The notes: generated from the letters alone by a model not told the origin. Counted from the stretch's first letter, positions 1 to 9,100 are shown. The stretch is DNA of 64,000 nt from Variovorax boronicumulans (GCF_029892485.1 NZ_JARXVG010000011.1:62001-126000), one strand, 5' to 3'. Translations and numbers: made by a program.

Positions 1-216
1 GGCAAGGTGCTGGTGGTGGGCTACGACAACATCGGCGCCATCAAGCCGATGCTGAAAGACGGCCGCGTGCTCGCCACCGCCGACCAGTTCGCCGCCAAGC
101 AGGCCGTGTTCGGCATCGAGACCGCGCTGAAGGCCATCGCCGACAAGAAGAAGCAGTCGGAGATGCCCGCCGAAGTGAAGACCGACGTGGTGCTGGTCAC
201 CAAAGACTCCAAGTAA
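1..216 (+). CDS. rbsB: Sugar ABC transporter substrate-binding protein, C-terminal end (partial)
   Basis: The window opens inside this gene, so only the last 71 codons are visible. The residues VGYDNIGAIKPMLKDGRVLATADQ and the following helix match the C-terminal lobe of periplasmic ribose/galactose-type binding proteins (Peripla_BP_4). It would bind a sugar in the periplasm and deliver it to the permease encoded downstream. The role as the ribose-binding component is inferred from the rbsA, rbsC, rbsK and rbsD genes that follow on the same strand. A hairpin-bearing repeat separates it from rbsA. Confidence 0.8.
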   Translation, partial: GKVLVVGYDNIGAIKPMLKDGRVLATADQFAAKQAVFGIETALKAIADKKKQSEMPAEVKTDVVLVTKDSK

Positions 217-218
217 AT

Positions 219-320
219 GTTGCTCGCCCCCAGGCTTCGCGCACTTCGTGTCGCGCGCGCCTTCCCCCTACCGGGGGCAACACCTGAGGCCCGGCGAAGC
301 CGGTTCCTCGGTGTTTCTGG
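219..320 (+). repeat. Dispersed intergenic repeat, copy A
   Basis: This segment lies between the binding-protein gene and rbsA. It shares its order of blocks with 61421-61512: CACTTCGTGT, then a short hairpin (CCCCCTACCGGGGG here, CCCCCTCAAGGGGG in the other copy), GGCAACA, GCCCGGCGAAGCCGGTTCC and CGGTGTT. The block GGCGAAGCC is itself near-palindromic. Here the hairpin falls inside a sugar-transport operon, so it could lower downstream expression or protect the 3' end of the binding-protein message. That role is inference. Confidence 0.75.
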
Positions 321-340
321 AATGAATGAGGTTGCCATCG

Positions 341-1948
341 ATGGCTGATAACGATCGCAATACGCCGGTGCTCTCGCTGAGCGCGCTCGGCAAGGACTAC
401 GCGGCGCCGGTGCTCGACGACGTCTCGATCGTGCTGAACGCCGGGGAAGTGCTCGCCCTCACGGGTGAGAACGGCGCCGGCAAGAGCACGCTGTCCAAGA
501 TCGTCTGCGGCCTGGTGCAGCCCACGCGCGGCCAGATGCTGCTGGACGGCAAGCCGTTCCAGCCCGGCTCGCGCCGCGATGCCGAGCGCCTGGGCGTGCG
601 CATGGTGATGCAGGAGCTGGGGCTGGTCACCACGCTGTCGGTGGCAGAGAACCTGCTGCTCGACCGCCTGCCCAACAAGACCGGCTGGATCCGCAAGGCC
701 AAATTGCACGAGCTGGCCGCGCGCCAGCTCGCCAAGATCGGCATGGAGAACATCGATCCGGCCACGCCCGTCGCGCGGCTGGGCATCGGCCAGCAGCAGA
801 TGGTGGAGATCGCGCGCAACCTGCAGGACGACACGCGCGTGCTGGTGCTCGACGAGCCCACCGCGATGCTCACGCCGCGCGAGACCTCGCACCTCTTCGA
901 GCAGATCGAGCTGCTGAAGGCGCGCGGCGTGGCGATTGTTTATGTCTCGCACCGCCTCGAGGAACTGCAGCGCATTGCCGACCGCGTGGCGGTGCTGCGC
1001 GACGGCCGGCTGGTGGACGTGCGCGCCATGGCCGGCGTGCGCGAATCCGAACTGGTGCAGCGCATGGTCGGCCGCGCGGTGCACGAGCATGAAGGGCGTG
1101 GGCGCCGCACGGCCGGCCCCGTGCTGCTGAGCGCGCGCGGCATCGGCCGCGCCGAGGTGGTGCGCGACGTCGACCTCGATCTGCGCGCAGGCGAAATCAT
1201 GGGCCTCGCCGGCCTGGTCGGCTCGGGCCGGACCGAACTGGTGCGCCTGTTGTTCGGCGCCGACCGCGCGGACCGCGGAGAAATTTCTCTCTACGACGCC
1301 AAGACCGGTGCAGAGCCCACACAGCACGTTCGCAAGGGCTGGCGCTCGCCGATGCAGGCGATCCGCGCCGGCATCGGGCTGGTCACCGAAGACCGCAAGT
1401 CGCAGGGCCTGCTGCTCACGCAGTCGATCCGCGTCAACGCCACGCTGAGCGACCTGGGCGCGATCTCGCACGCCGGCTGGCTGCAGCGCGCCAAGGAACG
1501 CAGCATTGCGCGGCAACTGGTGGAGTTACTGCGCATCCGCTCGCGCAGCATCGAACAACCTGTTGCCACGCTCAGCGGCGGCAACCAGCAGAAGGTGGTG
1601 TTCGCACGCTGGCTGCACCGCGAATGCAAGGTGCTGCTGCTCGATGAACCCACGCGCGGCGTGGACGTCGGTGCGCGCGCCGACCTGTACGCCGAGCTCG
1701 ACCGCATGACCGATGCCGGCAAGGCGCTGCTGATGGTGTCGAGCGACCTGCGCGAGCTGATGGCCATGTGCGACCGCATCGGCGTGATGAGCGCCGGCCG
1801 CCTGGTCGCGGTGTTCGAGCGCGGCGAGTGGAGCGAACAATCGCTGCTCGCCGCCGCCTTCAGCGACGCGACAGGACGCGCCGCCCCATCCACCTCTTCT
1901 CTTCCCGATTCGAACCCGGCCCAACCGGCCACCGCCGAGACACCATGA
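341..1948 (+). CDS. rbsA: Sugar ABC transporter ATP-binding protein (RbsA type)
   Basis: This is a two-domain ATPase of 535 residues that energises ribose-type sugar import at the inner membrane. Domain 1 has Walker A TGENGAGKST at residues 41-50, the signature GIGQQQMVEIA near 148 and Walker B VLVLDEPT near 168. Domain 2 has the degenerate Walker A GLVGSGRTE expected in RbsA/MglA, the signature LSGGNQQKV near 410 and LLLDEPTRGVD near 432. ATG 341 is chosen because GAGG sits nine bases upstream; an in-frame ATG at 326 would add five residues. Its stop overlaps the permease start by four bases (ATGA). Ribose as the substrate is inferred from rbsK and rbsD. Confidence 0.9.
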   Translation: MADNDRNTPVLSLSALGKDYAAPVLDDVSIVLNAGEVLALTGENGAGKSTLSKIVCGLVQPTRGQMLLDGKPFQPGSRRDAERLGVRMVMQELGLVTTLSVAENLLLDRLPNKTGWIRKAKLHELAARQLAKIGMENIDPATPVARLGIGQQQMVEIARNLQDDTRVLVLDEPTAMLTPRETSHLFEQIELLKARGVAIVYVSHRLEELQRIADRVAVLRDGRLVDVRAMAGVRESELVQRMVGRAVHEHEGRGRRTAGPVLLSARGIGRAEVVRDVDLDLRAGEIMGLAGLVGSGRTELVRLLFGADRADRGEISLYDAKTGAEPTQHVRKGWRSPMQAIRAGIGLVTEDRKSQGLLLTQSIRVNATLSDLGAISHAGWLQRAKERSIARQLVELLRIRSRSIEQPVATLSGGNQQKVVFARWLHRECKVLLLDEPTRGVDVGARADLYAELDRMTDAGKALLMVSSDLRELMAMCDRIGVMSAGRLVAVFERGEWSEQSLLAAAFSDATGRAAPSTSSLPDSNPAQPATAETP

Positions 1949-2934
1949 ACGCAGCCGCAGCCCCGACTTCCAACCCGCGCACCTCCGCACTGAAGGGCCA
2001 GCTGGGCACCTACCTCGGCCTCACGGTCGTGCTGGTGGGCATGGTCGCGCTCTTCGGTTCGATGAGCGAATACTTCCTCACGCGCGACACCTTCATCTCG
2101 ATCGCCAATGAAATCCCCGCGCTCGCAGTGATGGCGGTGGGCATGACCTTCGTGCTGATCATCGCGGGCATCGATCTGTCGGTCGGCTCGGTGCTCGCGC
2201 TCAGCGCGGCAGTGACCGCTGCCGCCATCCTCGAATGGAAGCTCTCGGTGCCGCTGGCCGCGGCGCTGGGCCTGGCCACCGGCCTCATCTGCGGCACGGT
2301 GACCGGCGCGGTGTCGGTCGCCTGGCGGTTGCCCAGCTTCATCGTCTCGCTGGGCATGCTCGAAGCGGTGCGCGGCGGCGCCTACCTCGTGACCGACTCG
2401 CGCACGCAGTACGTGGGCGATGCGATTTCGGGCCTGGCCGCGCCGTGGATCGGCGGCATCTCCGCCGCCTTCGTGCTTGCGGTGGTGCTGGTGGTCATCG
2501 GCCAGATGGTGCTCACGCGCACCGTGTTCGGGCGGCACGTGGTGGGCATCGGCACCAATGAAGAGGCGATGCGCCTGGCGGGTGTGGACCCGCGGCCGAT
2601 CCGCATCATCGTGTTCGCCGTCACCGGTCTCCTGGCCGGGCTCGCGGGCCTGATGCAATCGGCGCGCCTCGAAGCGGCCGACCCGAATGCGGGCGTCGGC
2701 ATCGAGCTGCAGGTGATCGCGGCCGTGGTCATCGGCGGCACCAGCCTCATGGGCGGGCGCGGTTCGGTGGTCAACACCTTCTTCGGTGTGCTCATCATCG
2801 CGGTGCTCGAAGCCGGGCTCGCGCAGGTGGGCGCGAGCGAGCCGAGCAAGCGCATCATCACCGGGGCGGTGATCGTGGTTGCAGTGATCATCGACACCTT
2901 GCGCCAGCGCCGCGCCGATCGTCGACTGGCCTGA
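1945..2934 (+). CDS. rbsC: Sugar ABC transporter permease (RbsC type)
   Basis: The product is a 329-residue polytopic inner-membrane protein of the BPD_transp_2 family, the channel of the ribose-type importer. Visible family marks are GIDLSVGSVLALS in the N-terminal half and GGTSLMGGRGSV followed by FFGVLIIAVLEAGL near the C-terminus, with many hydrophobic segments of membrane-spanning length. The ATG overlaps the rbsA stop, which indicates translational coupling. A longer open frame extends upstream inside rbsA, but its translation is arginine-rich and not membrane-like, so it was rejected. Confidence 0.9.
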   Translation: MNAAAAPTSNPRTSALKGQLGTYLGLTVVLVGMVALFGSMSEYFLTRDTFISIANEIPALAVMAVGMTFVLIIAGIDLSVGSVLALSAAVTAAAILEWKLSVPLAAALGLATGLICGTVTGAVSVAWRLPSFIVSLGMLEAVRGGAYLVTDSRTQYVGDAISGLAAPWIGGISAAFVLAVVLVVIGQMVLTRTVFGRHVVGIGTNEEAMRLAGVDPRPIRIIVFAVTGLLAGLAGLMQSARLEAADPNAGVGIELQVIAAVVIGGTSLMGGRGSVVNTFFGVLIIAVLEAGLAQVGASEPSKRIITGAVIVVAVIIDTLRQRRADRRLA

Positions 2935-2960
2935 CGCTCCAAGAACCAACGAGGAAAGCC

Positions 2961-4058
2961 ATGGCCACCATCAAGGACGTCGCGCTACGCGCGGGAGTCT
3001 CCGTCACCACCGTCTCGCACGTGGTCAACGACACGCGCCATGTGAGCGCCAAGGGCCGTGAGCGCGTCGAGCTCGCCATCCGCGAACTGGGCTACGTGCC
3101 CAACGCGATGGCGCGCAGCTTGAAGAGCAACACCACCTCGACGCTCGGGATGCTGATTCCGAACAGCTCGAACCCCTACTTCGCCGAGATCGTGCGCATC
3201 GTGGAAGACCGGTGCTTCGGTGCCGGCTACACGCTGGTGCTGTGCAACACCGACGACGAGCCCCGCCGCCAGAGCGTGTACCTGCAGGTGCTGGCCGAGC
3301 GCCGCATCGACGGTCTGATCGTGGTGTCGACGGGCGGCGACGATTCGCTCGTCACGCAATTGCAGGGCCTGCGCATTCCCACGGTGCTGGTCGACCGCGA
3401 GATCGCCGACCCGAACTGCGACCTGGTGGAAACCGCGCACATGCAGGGCGGCCTGCTCGCGGTGCGGCACCTGCTGTCGCTCGGCCACAGGCGCATTGCC
3501 TGCATCGGCGGACCGGTGAGCGTGATGCCCAGCGAGCAGCGCATCGAAGGCTGGCGCATGGCGCTGGCCGAGAACGGCGCCGTGCCCAATGCGGACGCGC
3601 TGCTGTGGCGCGGCGGCTTCACCAGCCAGGGCGGCTATGAAGCGATGCACGCCATCCTGCGCACCGAGCAGCCGCCTTCGGCCGTGTTCGTCTGCAACGA
3701 CCTGATGGCCATCGGCGCGCTGCGCGCCGCGCATGAAAGCGGCGTGCGCGTGCCCGACGAGCTCTCGATCGTCGGCTTCGACGACATCGAACTCTCGGCC
3801 TACACCAGCCCGCCGCTCACCACCGTGGCGCAGCCCAAGGAGCGCATCGGCGCGCTGGCAGTCGACATGCTGCTGGAGCGCGTGGGCGGCAAGCGGCGCG
3901 ATGCGCGCAAGGTGGTGCTGCAGCCCGAGCTGCGCGTGCGCGCCTCGACCGCGCGCCATGCGAGCTTCAAGGAAGCCGCCGCGCCCGTACCTTCTTCTTC
4001 GGCACCCGCCTCCGGTGCGGCGCCTTCAACGGAAAACCGAAAGTCCCGCACCCCGTGA
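2961..4058 (+). CDS. rbsR: LacI-family transcriptional regulator, probable ribose operon repressor
   Basis: This 365-residue protein begins with the LacI helix-turn-helix and hinge: TIKDVALRAGVSVTTVSHVVN, then YVPNAMARSLKSN. A periplasmic-binding-protein-like ligand domain follows (GMLIPNSSNPYFAEIV, VDREI, FVCNDLMAIGALRA, GFDDIELSAYTSPPLTTV). The last roughly 35 residues are an Ala/Pro/Ser-rich tail. It sits inside the operon between the permease and the kinase and overlaps rbsK by four bases (GTGA), an arrangement suited to autoregulation by the imported sugar. GAGGAAAG lies just before the ATG. Confidence 0.85.
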   Translation: MATIKDVALRAGVSVTTVSHVVNDTRHVSAKGRERVELAIRELGYVPNAMARSLKSNTTSTLGMLIPNSSNPYFAEIVRIVEDRCFGAGYTLVLCNTDDEPRRQSVYLQVLAERRIDGLIVVSTGGDDSLVTQLQGLRIPTVLVDREIADPNCDLVETAHMQGGLLAVRHLLSLGHRRIACIGGPVSVMPSEQRIEGWRMALAENGAVPNADALLWRGGFTSQGGYEAMHAILRTEQPPSAVFVCNDLMAIGALRAAHESGVRVPDELSIVGFDDIELSAYTSPPLTTVAQPKERIGALAVDMLLERVGGKRRDARKVVLQPELRVRASTARHASFKEAAAPVPSSSAPASGAAPSTENRKSRTP

Positions 4059-5023
4059 GTTCGAAGCCTTCTTCCCGCAGCCCCGATCCGTCGGCACCGC
4101 GCATCGTGGTGCTCGGCAGCCTCAACATGGACCTGGTGCTGCGCGTCCCCCATGCGCCGGCCGCGGGCGAAACCCTGACCGGCCATTCGATCGCCACCAT
4201 CCCCGGCGGCAAGGGCGCCAACCAGGCGGTGAGCTGCGCGCGCGAAGGCGCCCAGGTGCGCATGATCGGCTGCGTGGGCGGCGACGCCCACGGCCAGGCG
4301 CTGCGCGAATCGCTGGAGCGCGACGGCATCGACACCGCGGCACTGCGCACGGTCGACGGCGAGCCCACGGGCACCGCACTGATCCTGGTGGAAGACGGCG
4401 GGCAAAACCGCATCGTGATCATTCCCGGCGCCAACGCGCGCGTCGAAATCGACGAAGCGGCGCTGCGCGAGCAGCTGCAGGGCGCGGCCTTCCTGGTGAC
4501 GCAGTTCGAGACGCCGATGGACCAGGTCGCGCGCGCCATCTCGGTGGCGCACGAAGCGGGCTGCAAGGTGCTGCTCAACCCCTCGCCGGTGCAGGCGATC
4601 GCCGAGCCGCTGTGGTCGCGCATCGACACGCTGGTCGTCAACGAGATCGAAGCGCAGACGCTCTGCGGCCAATCGGCCGACAGCCCGGAAGAAGCCGCGC
4701 TGGCCGGCAAGGCGCTGCGCGCCAAGGGCATCGCACGCGTGGTCGTCACGCTCGGTTCGCGCGGCGCGGTGGCCATCGACGCCGACGGTGCGCGCCACCA
4801 TCCCGCGCCGACGGTGCAGGCGGTCGACACCACCGCCGCGGGCGACACCTTCCTCGGCGCGCTCGCCGTGGCGCTGGGTGAAGGCCAATCGTTCGACGAA
4901 GCCGTGCGCCTGGGCATCCGCGCCGCGGCGCTGTGCATCCAGCAGCCCGGCGCCCAACCTTCCATTCCGCAGTGCGCCGCCGTGCTGCAAAGCCCCCTGC
5001 CTCCCGACTGGATCACGCTGTGA
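4055..5023 (+). CDS. rbsK: Ribokinase
   Basis: This 322-residue PfkB-family sugar kinase phosphorylates D-ribose in the cytoplasm so that it can enter the pentose phosphate pathway. The N-terminal signature VVLGSLNMDLVLRVP and PGGKGANQAV (substrate lid and binding loop) are present, as is the C-terminal anion-hole/catalytic motif DTTAAGDTFLGAL with the catalytic Asp. The start is a GTG overlapping the regulator's stop. About 15 polar residues precede the conserved fold. It is coupled to rbsD downstream by another GTGA overlap. Confidence 0.92.
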   Translation: MSSKPSSRSPDPSAPRIVVLGSLNMDLVLRVPHAPAAGETLTGHSIATIPGGKGANQAVSCAREGAQVRMIGCVGGDAHGQALRESLERDGIDTAALRTVDGEPTGTALILVEDGGQNRIVIIPGANARVEIDEAALREQLQGAAFLVTQFETPMDQVARAISVAHEAGCKVLLNPSPVQAIAEPLWSRIDTLVVNEIEAQTLCGQSADSPEEAALAGKALRAKGIARVVVTLGSRGAVAIDADGARHHPAPTVQAVDTTAAGDTFLGALAVALGEGQSFDEAVRLGIRAAALCIQQPGAQPSIPQCAAVLQSPLPPDWITL

Positions 5024-5418
5024 AACGCTCTCCCCTGCTGCATGCCGAACTCTCGCAAGTGATTGCCGCGCTGGGGCATGGCGACATGGTGGTCATCGGC
5101 GATGCGGGCCTGCCGATTCCCGATGGCCCGAAGCGCATCGACCTCGCGCTCACACCCGGCATTCCGCGCGTTGCGGACGTGCTGAAAGTCGTGCTGTCGG
5201 AGATGCAGGTGGAGCGCGCGCTGCTGGCACGTGAGGCCATCGAGCATCTGCCCACCGGCACGCTGCCCACATGGTGCGAAGGCCAACTGGCCGTCGTGCC
5301 GGAGACGATCTCGCACGAGGAACTCAAGCGCCTGAGCGCGCGCGCCAAGGCGGTGATCCGCACCGGCGAATGCACGCCGTACGCGAACATCATTCTCTGT
5401 TCGGGCGTGACCTTCTGA
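5020..5418 (+). CDS. rbsD: D-ribose pyranase
   Basis: The 132-residue product matches RbsD, which interconverts the pyranose and furanose forms of D-ribose so that ribokinase receives its preferred anomer. Family marks are ALGHGDMVVIGDAGLPIP near the N-terminus, which carries the catalytic His, and a C-terminal RTGECTPYANIIL that forms the neighbouring subunit's active-site edge. GTG 5020 overlaps the rbsK stop. An upstream extension of the frame lies wholly within rbsK and was rejected. It is the last gene of the operon; the next gene converges one base away. Confidence 0.92.
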   Translation: MKRSPLLHAELSQVIAALGHGDMVVIGDAGLPIPDGPKRIDLALTPGIPRVADVLKVVLSEMQVERALLAREAIEHLPTGTLPTWCEGQLAVVPETISHEELKRLSARAKAVIRTGECTPYANIILCSGVTF

Positions 5419-5419
5419 G

Positions 5420-6301
5420 CTACTCGAAGCGGTAGTTCGCGCCCACGGCCTGGCCGACCTTGAGCGTGTATTCGACGCCCTGCACCACGATGCAGTTCAT
5501 GCCGAAGGTGATGCCTCCATCGACGCGCGCATCCGCGCGGTAGGTGCGCAGCATGTTGCCGACCTCGGGGCTGCTGACGGCGGTCGCCGGATCGATGTCG
5601 GGGATGGGGCAGCGCGTGCAGGGCTTGACCGGCTTGAGCTCGGCCTCGCCTTCGGCTGTGGTGACATGCAGCGCGTCGACGCGGTCCTCGTCATGCGCCT
5701 CGATGCCGGCCAGCACGATGTTGGGCCGGAAGCGCTCGATGCCGACCGCCTCGTGCCCCGCCGCCGCGAGCCGCTCGTTGAGTTCCGCCAGCGATCCTTC
5801 GCTCGCCACCAGCAGCGGATAGCCGTCGGCGAACTGGTTCAGCGCCTCGACGCCGTCGGTCCACTTGAGGCTCGACAGGCGCTTGTGCTCGGGATCGAAG
5901 CGCACCAGCCGCAGGGTCTGCGGCTTGCCCGGCTCGGAGAGGAAATCGCTGAACCACTGGGCGGCGACATCGCCCATGTCGTAGGCGGCCACTTCGTCTT
6001 TCCACACCCGCACGCGCACCGGCTTCTCGACCCGGTCGAAGGCTAGGTGCAGGGCCAGCATGCCGGGGGCGCGCAGCACCACTTCCATGTGCTTCATCTG
6101 CGGCTTGATGAGCGCCATGCGCGGAATCTGGCGCTGGGTGACGAACTCGCCGTTGGCATCGACCACCATCCAGGCCCGGTCGAACTCGAGGCCGGTTTCG
6201 GTCAGCAGCATTTCATCGAGTTCGACACCGGCACACGATTTGACGGGGTAGACGAACAGGCGCGCGATAGTAGCTTCGAGGTCGAAAACAGGCTGCGGCA
6301 C
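5420..6301 (-). CDS. MOSC domain-containing protein
   Basis: The protein has an N-terminal MOSC beta-barrel domain (ARLFVYPVKSCAGVELDE, then FDRAWMVVDANGEFVTQRQ) and a C-terminal MOSC domain carrying KPCTRCPIPDID, whose cysteine would contact the molybdenum cofactor sulfur. Relatives (YcbX, mARC) reduce N-hydroxylated bases or carry sulfur for molybdoenzymes. GTG 6301 is chosen because AAGGAA lies eight bases upstream; an ATG 16 codons earlier lacks a good ribosome-binding site. The product is 293 residues. Substrate unknown. Confidence 0.85.
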   Translation of the reverse strand: MPQPVFDLEATIARLFVYPVKSCAGVELDEMLLTETGLEFDRAWMVVDANGEFVTQRQIPRMALIKPQMKHMEVVLRAPGMLALHLAFDRVEKPVRVRVWKDEVAAYDMGDVAAQWFSDFLSEPGKPQTLRLVRFDPEHKRLSSLKWTDGVEALNQFADGYPLLVASEGSLAELNERLAAAGHEAVGIERFRPNIVLAGIEAHDEDRVDALHVTTAEGEAELKPVKPCTRCPIPDIDPATAVSSPEVGNMLRTYRADARVDGGITFGMNCIVVQGVEYTLKVGQAVGANYRFE

Positions 6302-6435
6302 GGTGGGGGTTCCTTGGATCCTTGGAAAGCGAGCGCGATTGTCCCGCATCGGCGCCCCCGGCTTGGCATTCCGGCACGAATGGCGTTAAAACCGCGCCTT
6401 ACGCCTTTGTCCACATTCCTTGGAGACGCATCCGC

Positions 6436-7146
6436 ATGGCAGAAGACCTGAGCGAACAGCAGATTCCGATGACCGGGCAGGTCCTGATGCCCACGGGCCT
6501 CGCGGCGCTGGTGCGGATTCCGATTCCCGGCACCAACCTGTGCATCGAGCTGGACCCGCGCGGCTGGGTGCCCAAGGGTGGCTCGACCTCGACGCTGTTC
6601 TTCCAGGACATCAAGGGCAAGAAGCACCTGCGGCTGGACTATGGCTTCAACGTCAAGACCAACTCGGTGAACTACCACTGGAACGCCAACAACGCCACCG
6701 GGCATTTCGGTTACGGCGACCATCAGGTCGCGGGCGCGGCGGGCAAGTACGTCTACCAGGCGGCCAAATATTTCAAGTGGGGCGGACGCATCATCGGCGT
6801 GGTAGGCATGTCGCTGGATGCGGTCTCCATCGTGCAGTCGGACCGGCCCATGCGCCGTGCCACCGAGGTGGTGTCGGCCTGGGCGCTGGCACGCGTCGGC
6901 TGCGTGGCGGTGGGTGAATACGGCGCGGGTGCGGGCGTGGCTGGCGGGCCCTACGGCATCGCGGCGGGCGGCATCGGCGGCTGCCTGATCGGCGGCATCG
7001 CAGGCTACTGGGCGGGCGAGAAGATGGCGCAGGCCGCCTTCATCGTCTACGACTGGGCCGACGAGACGGTCTTCACGCCGCTGCTGCGTGCGGCCGAGTT
7101 CGAGGTCAACGCCTTCATGAAAGAGTTGGGAACGCCGCGATGGTAG
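6436..7146 (+). CDS. Candidate T6SS-type toxin with glycine-zipper segment
   Basis: The 236-residue protein has three parts: a polar N-terminus, a segment KKHLRLDYGFNVKTNSVNYHWN followed by FGYGDH, and a hydrophobic glycine-rich stretch at about residues 155-200 (GAGAGVAGGPYGIAAGGIGG then CLIGGIAGYWAGE) that looks like a glycine zipper. From memory, this combination resembles C-terminal toxin regions of PAAR, VgrG and Rhs-linked T6SS effectors; that was not verified. No delivery domain is attached. GGAGA precedes the ATG. The next gene overlaps it by seven bases, the usual arrangement of a toxin with its immunity partner. Function is inferred, not known. Confidence 0.5.
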   Translation: MAEDLSEQQIPMTGQVLMPTGLAALVRIPIPGTNLCIELDPRGWVPKGGSTSTLFFQDIKGKKHLRLDYGFNVKTNSVNYHWNANNATGHFGYGDHQVAGAAGKYVYQAAKYFKWGGRIIGVVGMSLDAVSIVQSDRPMRRATEVVSAWALARVGCVAVGEYGAGAGVAGGPYGIAAGGIGGCLIGGIAGYWAGEKMAQAAFIVYDWADETVFTPLLRAAEFEVNAFMKELGTPRW

Positions 7147-7877
7147 GCCGCATCGGGCTGCACACGGTGCGCGCCAGCCTGCCGCCGGCCCTGGAGCTCG
7201 GGCAGCTGGGCGTGGGCCAGTCGATGCTGCTGGTGCAGATCGACGATGCGGACGACGACGCGCTCGATGCGCTGCACCTGGCCATCGCCGAGGCCTTCGT
7301 GGCGCTGGGCCGCGTCACCTTCCTGGAAGACGTGGAGCGGCCCACGCTCGGCACGCTGTGGCGCAAGTTGTGGAGCCCGGGGCATCACCGCAGCGATGGC
7401 GCCGAATGGACGCCCGAGGAACACGGCACGCGGCACCGCCGCATCGTGCTGCGCAGCGCGTTCGGCGCAGCGGGCGCCGTGGGCGCGGCGCCGGTGGAGC
7501 TGGGGCTGACTTCGACAACGAGGCCCGAGGTTGCGCTGCGGCTGTTCGAGTTCTCGGGATGGTTCCAGGGCGCGCAGCTGGTGCTGCTGTCGGCAGCGGC
7601 CGCGCCCGGGGTGGACGACCGCTTCATCTGCACGCTGGCGGCGGAGAAGAACTGGTCGGTGCTGGATGCGCTGCCAGCCGAGGACCAGATCTCGGCCGCG
7701 GCCTTTCCGGGCGTGGACGGCGCGCTGATGGGCGTCATCGCGCTCGGGAACACCGATGCGCAAGCCATCGCCGACGCGCTCACCGGGCGCTTCACCGCGT
7801 ACGGCCTGCCCTGGCAGGTGCATCCGCCGGCCGAAACGCTGTCACGCTACGGCCATGCGCTGACCCAGGGCGCCTGA
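7140..7877 (+). CDS. Hypothetical protein, possible partner or immunity protein of the preceding gene
   Basis: This 245-residue protein has no family that I recognise. It is acidic, soluble in appearance and has no signal peptide or clear membrane segment. Its start lies within the last seven bases of the candidate toxin gene, so the two are probably translated together. By position it is the best candidate for a cognate immunity or chaperone protein, but nothing in its sequence proves this. Confidence 0.55.
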   Translation: MVGRIGLHTVRASLPPALELGQLGVGQSMLLVQIDDADDDALDALHLAIAEAFVALGRVTFLEDVERPTLGTLWRKLWSPGHHRSDGAEWTPEEHGTRHRRIVLRSAFGAAGAVGAAPVELGLTSTTRPEVALRLFEFSGWFQGAQLVLLSAAAAPGVDDRFICTLAAEKNWSVLDALPAEDQISAAAFPGVDGALMGVIALGNTDAQAIADALTGRFTAYGLPWQVHPPAETLSRYGHALTQGA

Positions 7878-7940
7878 CGCATTGCCCCTCGCCGGGCCGG
7901 GGCGGGAACGGGCGCACAACGCAACTCCTACAATCGTCCG

Positions 7941-9068
7941 ATGGCCCTCCCCCCAGAAGTTTGCATTCGCGGCGCCGGCATCGTCGGCCGCACGCTGGCC
8001 CTGCTGCTCGCACGCGAGCGCGTGCGCGTGGCGCTGGTGGTGCCGCCGGCCACGCAGGGCAAGCAGGACATCCGCGCCTACGCGCTCAACACCGCCTCCC
8101 GCACCCTCCTCGAATCGCTGCGCGCCTGGCCCGATGCCGCCCACGCCACGCCGGTGCGCGAGATGCTGGTGCATGGCGACGAAGGCGGCCGCGTGCAGTT
8201 CAGCGCGATGCGCCAGAAAGTCGACGCGCTGGCATGGATCGTCGATGTGCCCGCGCTCGAGCAGCAACTGGCCGACGCCGTGCGCTTCCAGCCCCAGATC
8301 GAGGTCGTGGCCGAGCCCGTGCCTGCACCGCTCACGGTGGTCTGCGAAGGCAAGGCCAGCGCCACGCGCGAGGCGCTCGGCGTGAGCTACGAAGTCACGC
8401 GCTATCCGCAGCATGCGGTGGCGGCGCGGCTTGAGGCCGAGCAGTCGCACGACGGCATCGCGCGCCAGTGGTTCAACGACAAGGGCGAAGTGCTCGCACT
8501 GCTGCCGCTGGGCGGCACGCATGGCAAGACGGTCGCGCTGGTGTGGTCCGTCGACCAGCTGCGCGCCCCTGCCCTGCTCGCGCAGGGCGACGACGAATTC
8601 AACACCGCGGTGACCGAAGCCAGCCATGCCGCGCTCGGTGCGCTCAAGCTTGCGAGCGAGCGCGCGGCCTGGCCGCTTGCGCGCGCCATCGCCGACCGCT
8701 GGACCGGTGCGATGCCCGGGCAGGCGAACCAGTCATGGGCACTCGCGGGCGACGCCGCCCACACGGTGCACCCGCTCGCGGGCCAGGGACTGAACCTCGG
8801 CCTGGCCGATGCGGCCGCGCTGGCCGAGGTGATCAAGACCCGCGACTACTGGCGCAGCGTGGGCGATCCGCGACTCCTGCGCCGCTACGAGCGCGCCCGC
8901 CGCGCCGACGTGCTGCAGATGAGCCTGGCGACCGACGGCCTGCAGCAACTTTTCTCGCACAACCTGGGCCCGCTTCCTGCGTTGCGCAACTGGGGCATGC
9001 GCGGCTTCGACCGCACGCGCCTCGTCAAGCACTGGATCACCGCGCAAGCCATGGGCTTGAAGGCATGA
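7941..9068 (+). CDS. FAD-dependent monooxygenase, UbiH/COQ6 family
   Basis: The 375-residue product has the dinucleotide-binding start IRGAGIVGRTLALLLARE and the C-terminal FAD motif GDAAHTVHPLAGQGLNLGLAD, which is diagnostic of UbiH/UbiF/UbiI-type aromatic hydroxylases. Such enzymes add ring hydroxyls during ubiquinone synthesis at the inner membrane. The exact ring position cannot be read from sequence. dsbC follows 32 bases downstream on the same strand. Confidence 0.8.
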   Translation: MALPPEVCIRGAGIVGRTLALLLARERVRVALVVPPATQGKQDIRAYALNTASRTLLESLRAWPDAAHATPVREMLVHGDEGGRVQFSAMRQKVDALAWIVDVPALEQQLADAVRFQPQIEVVAEPVPAPLTVVCEGKASATREALGVSYEVTRYPQHAVAARLEAEQSHDGIARQWFNDKGEVLALLPLGGTHGKTVALVWSVDQLRAPALLAQGDDEFNTAVTEASHAALGALKLASERAAWPLARAIADRWTGAMPGQANQSWALAGDAAHTVHPLAGQGLNLGLADAAALAEVIKTRDYWRSVGDPRLLRRYERARRADVLQMSLATDGLQQLFSHNLGPLPALRNWGMRGFDRTRLVKHWITAQAMGLKA

Positions 9069-9100
9069 CGCCACATATTCGAATCGAACGGACTTCCCCG

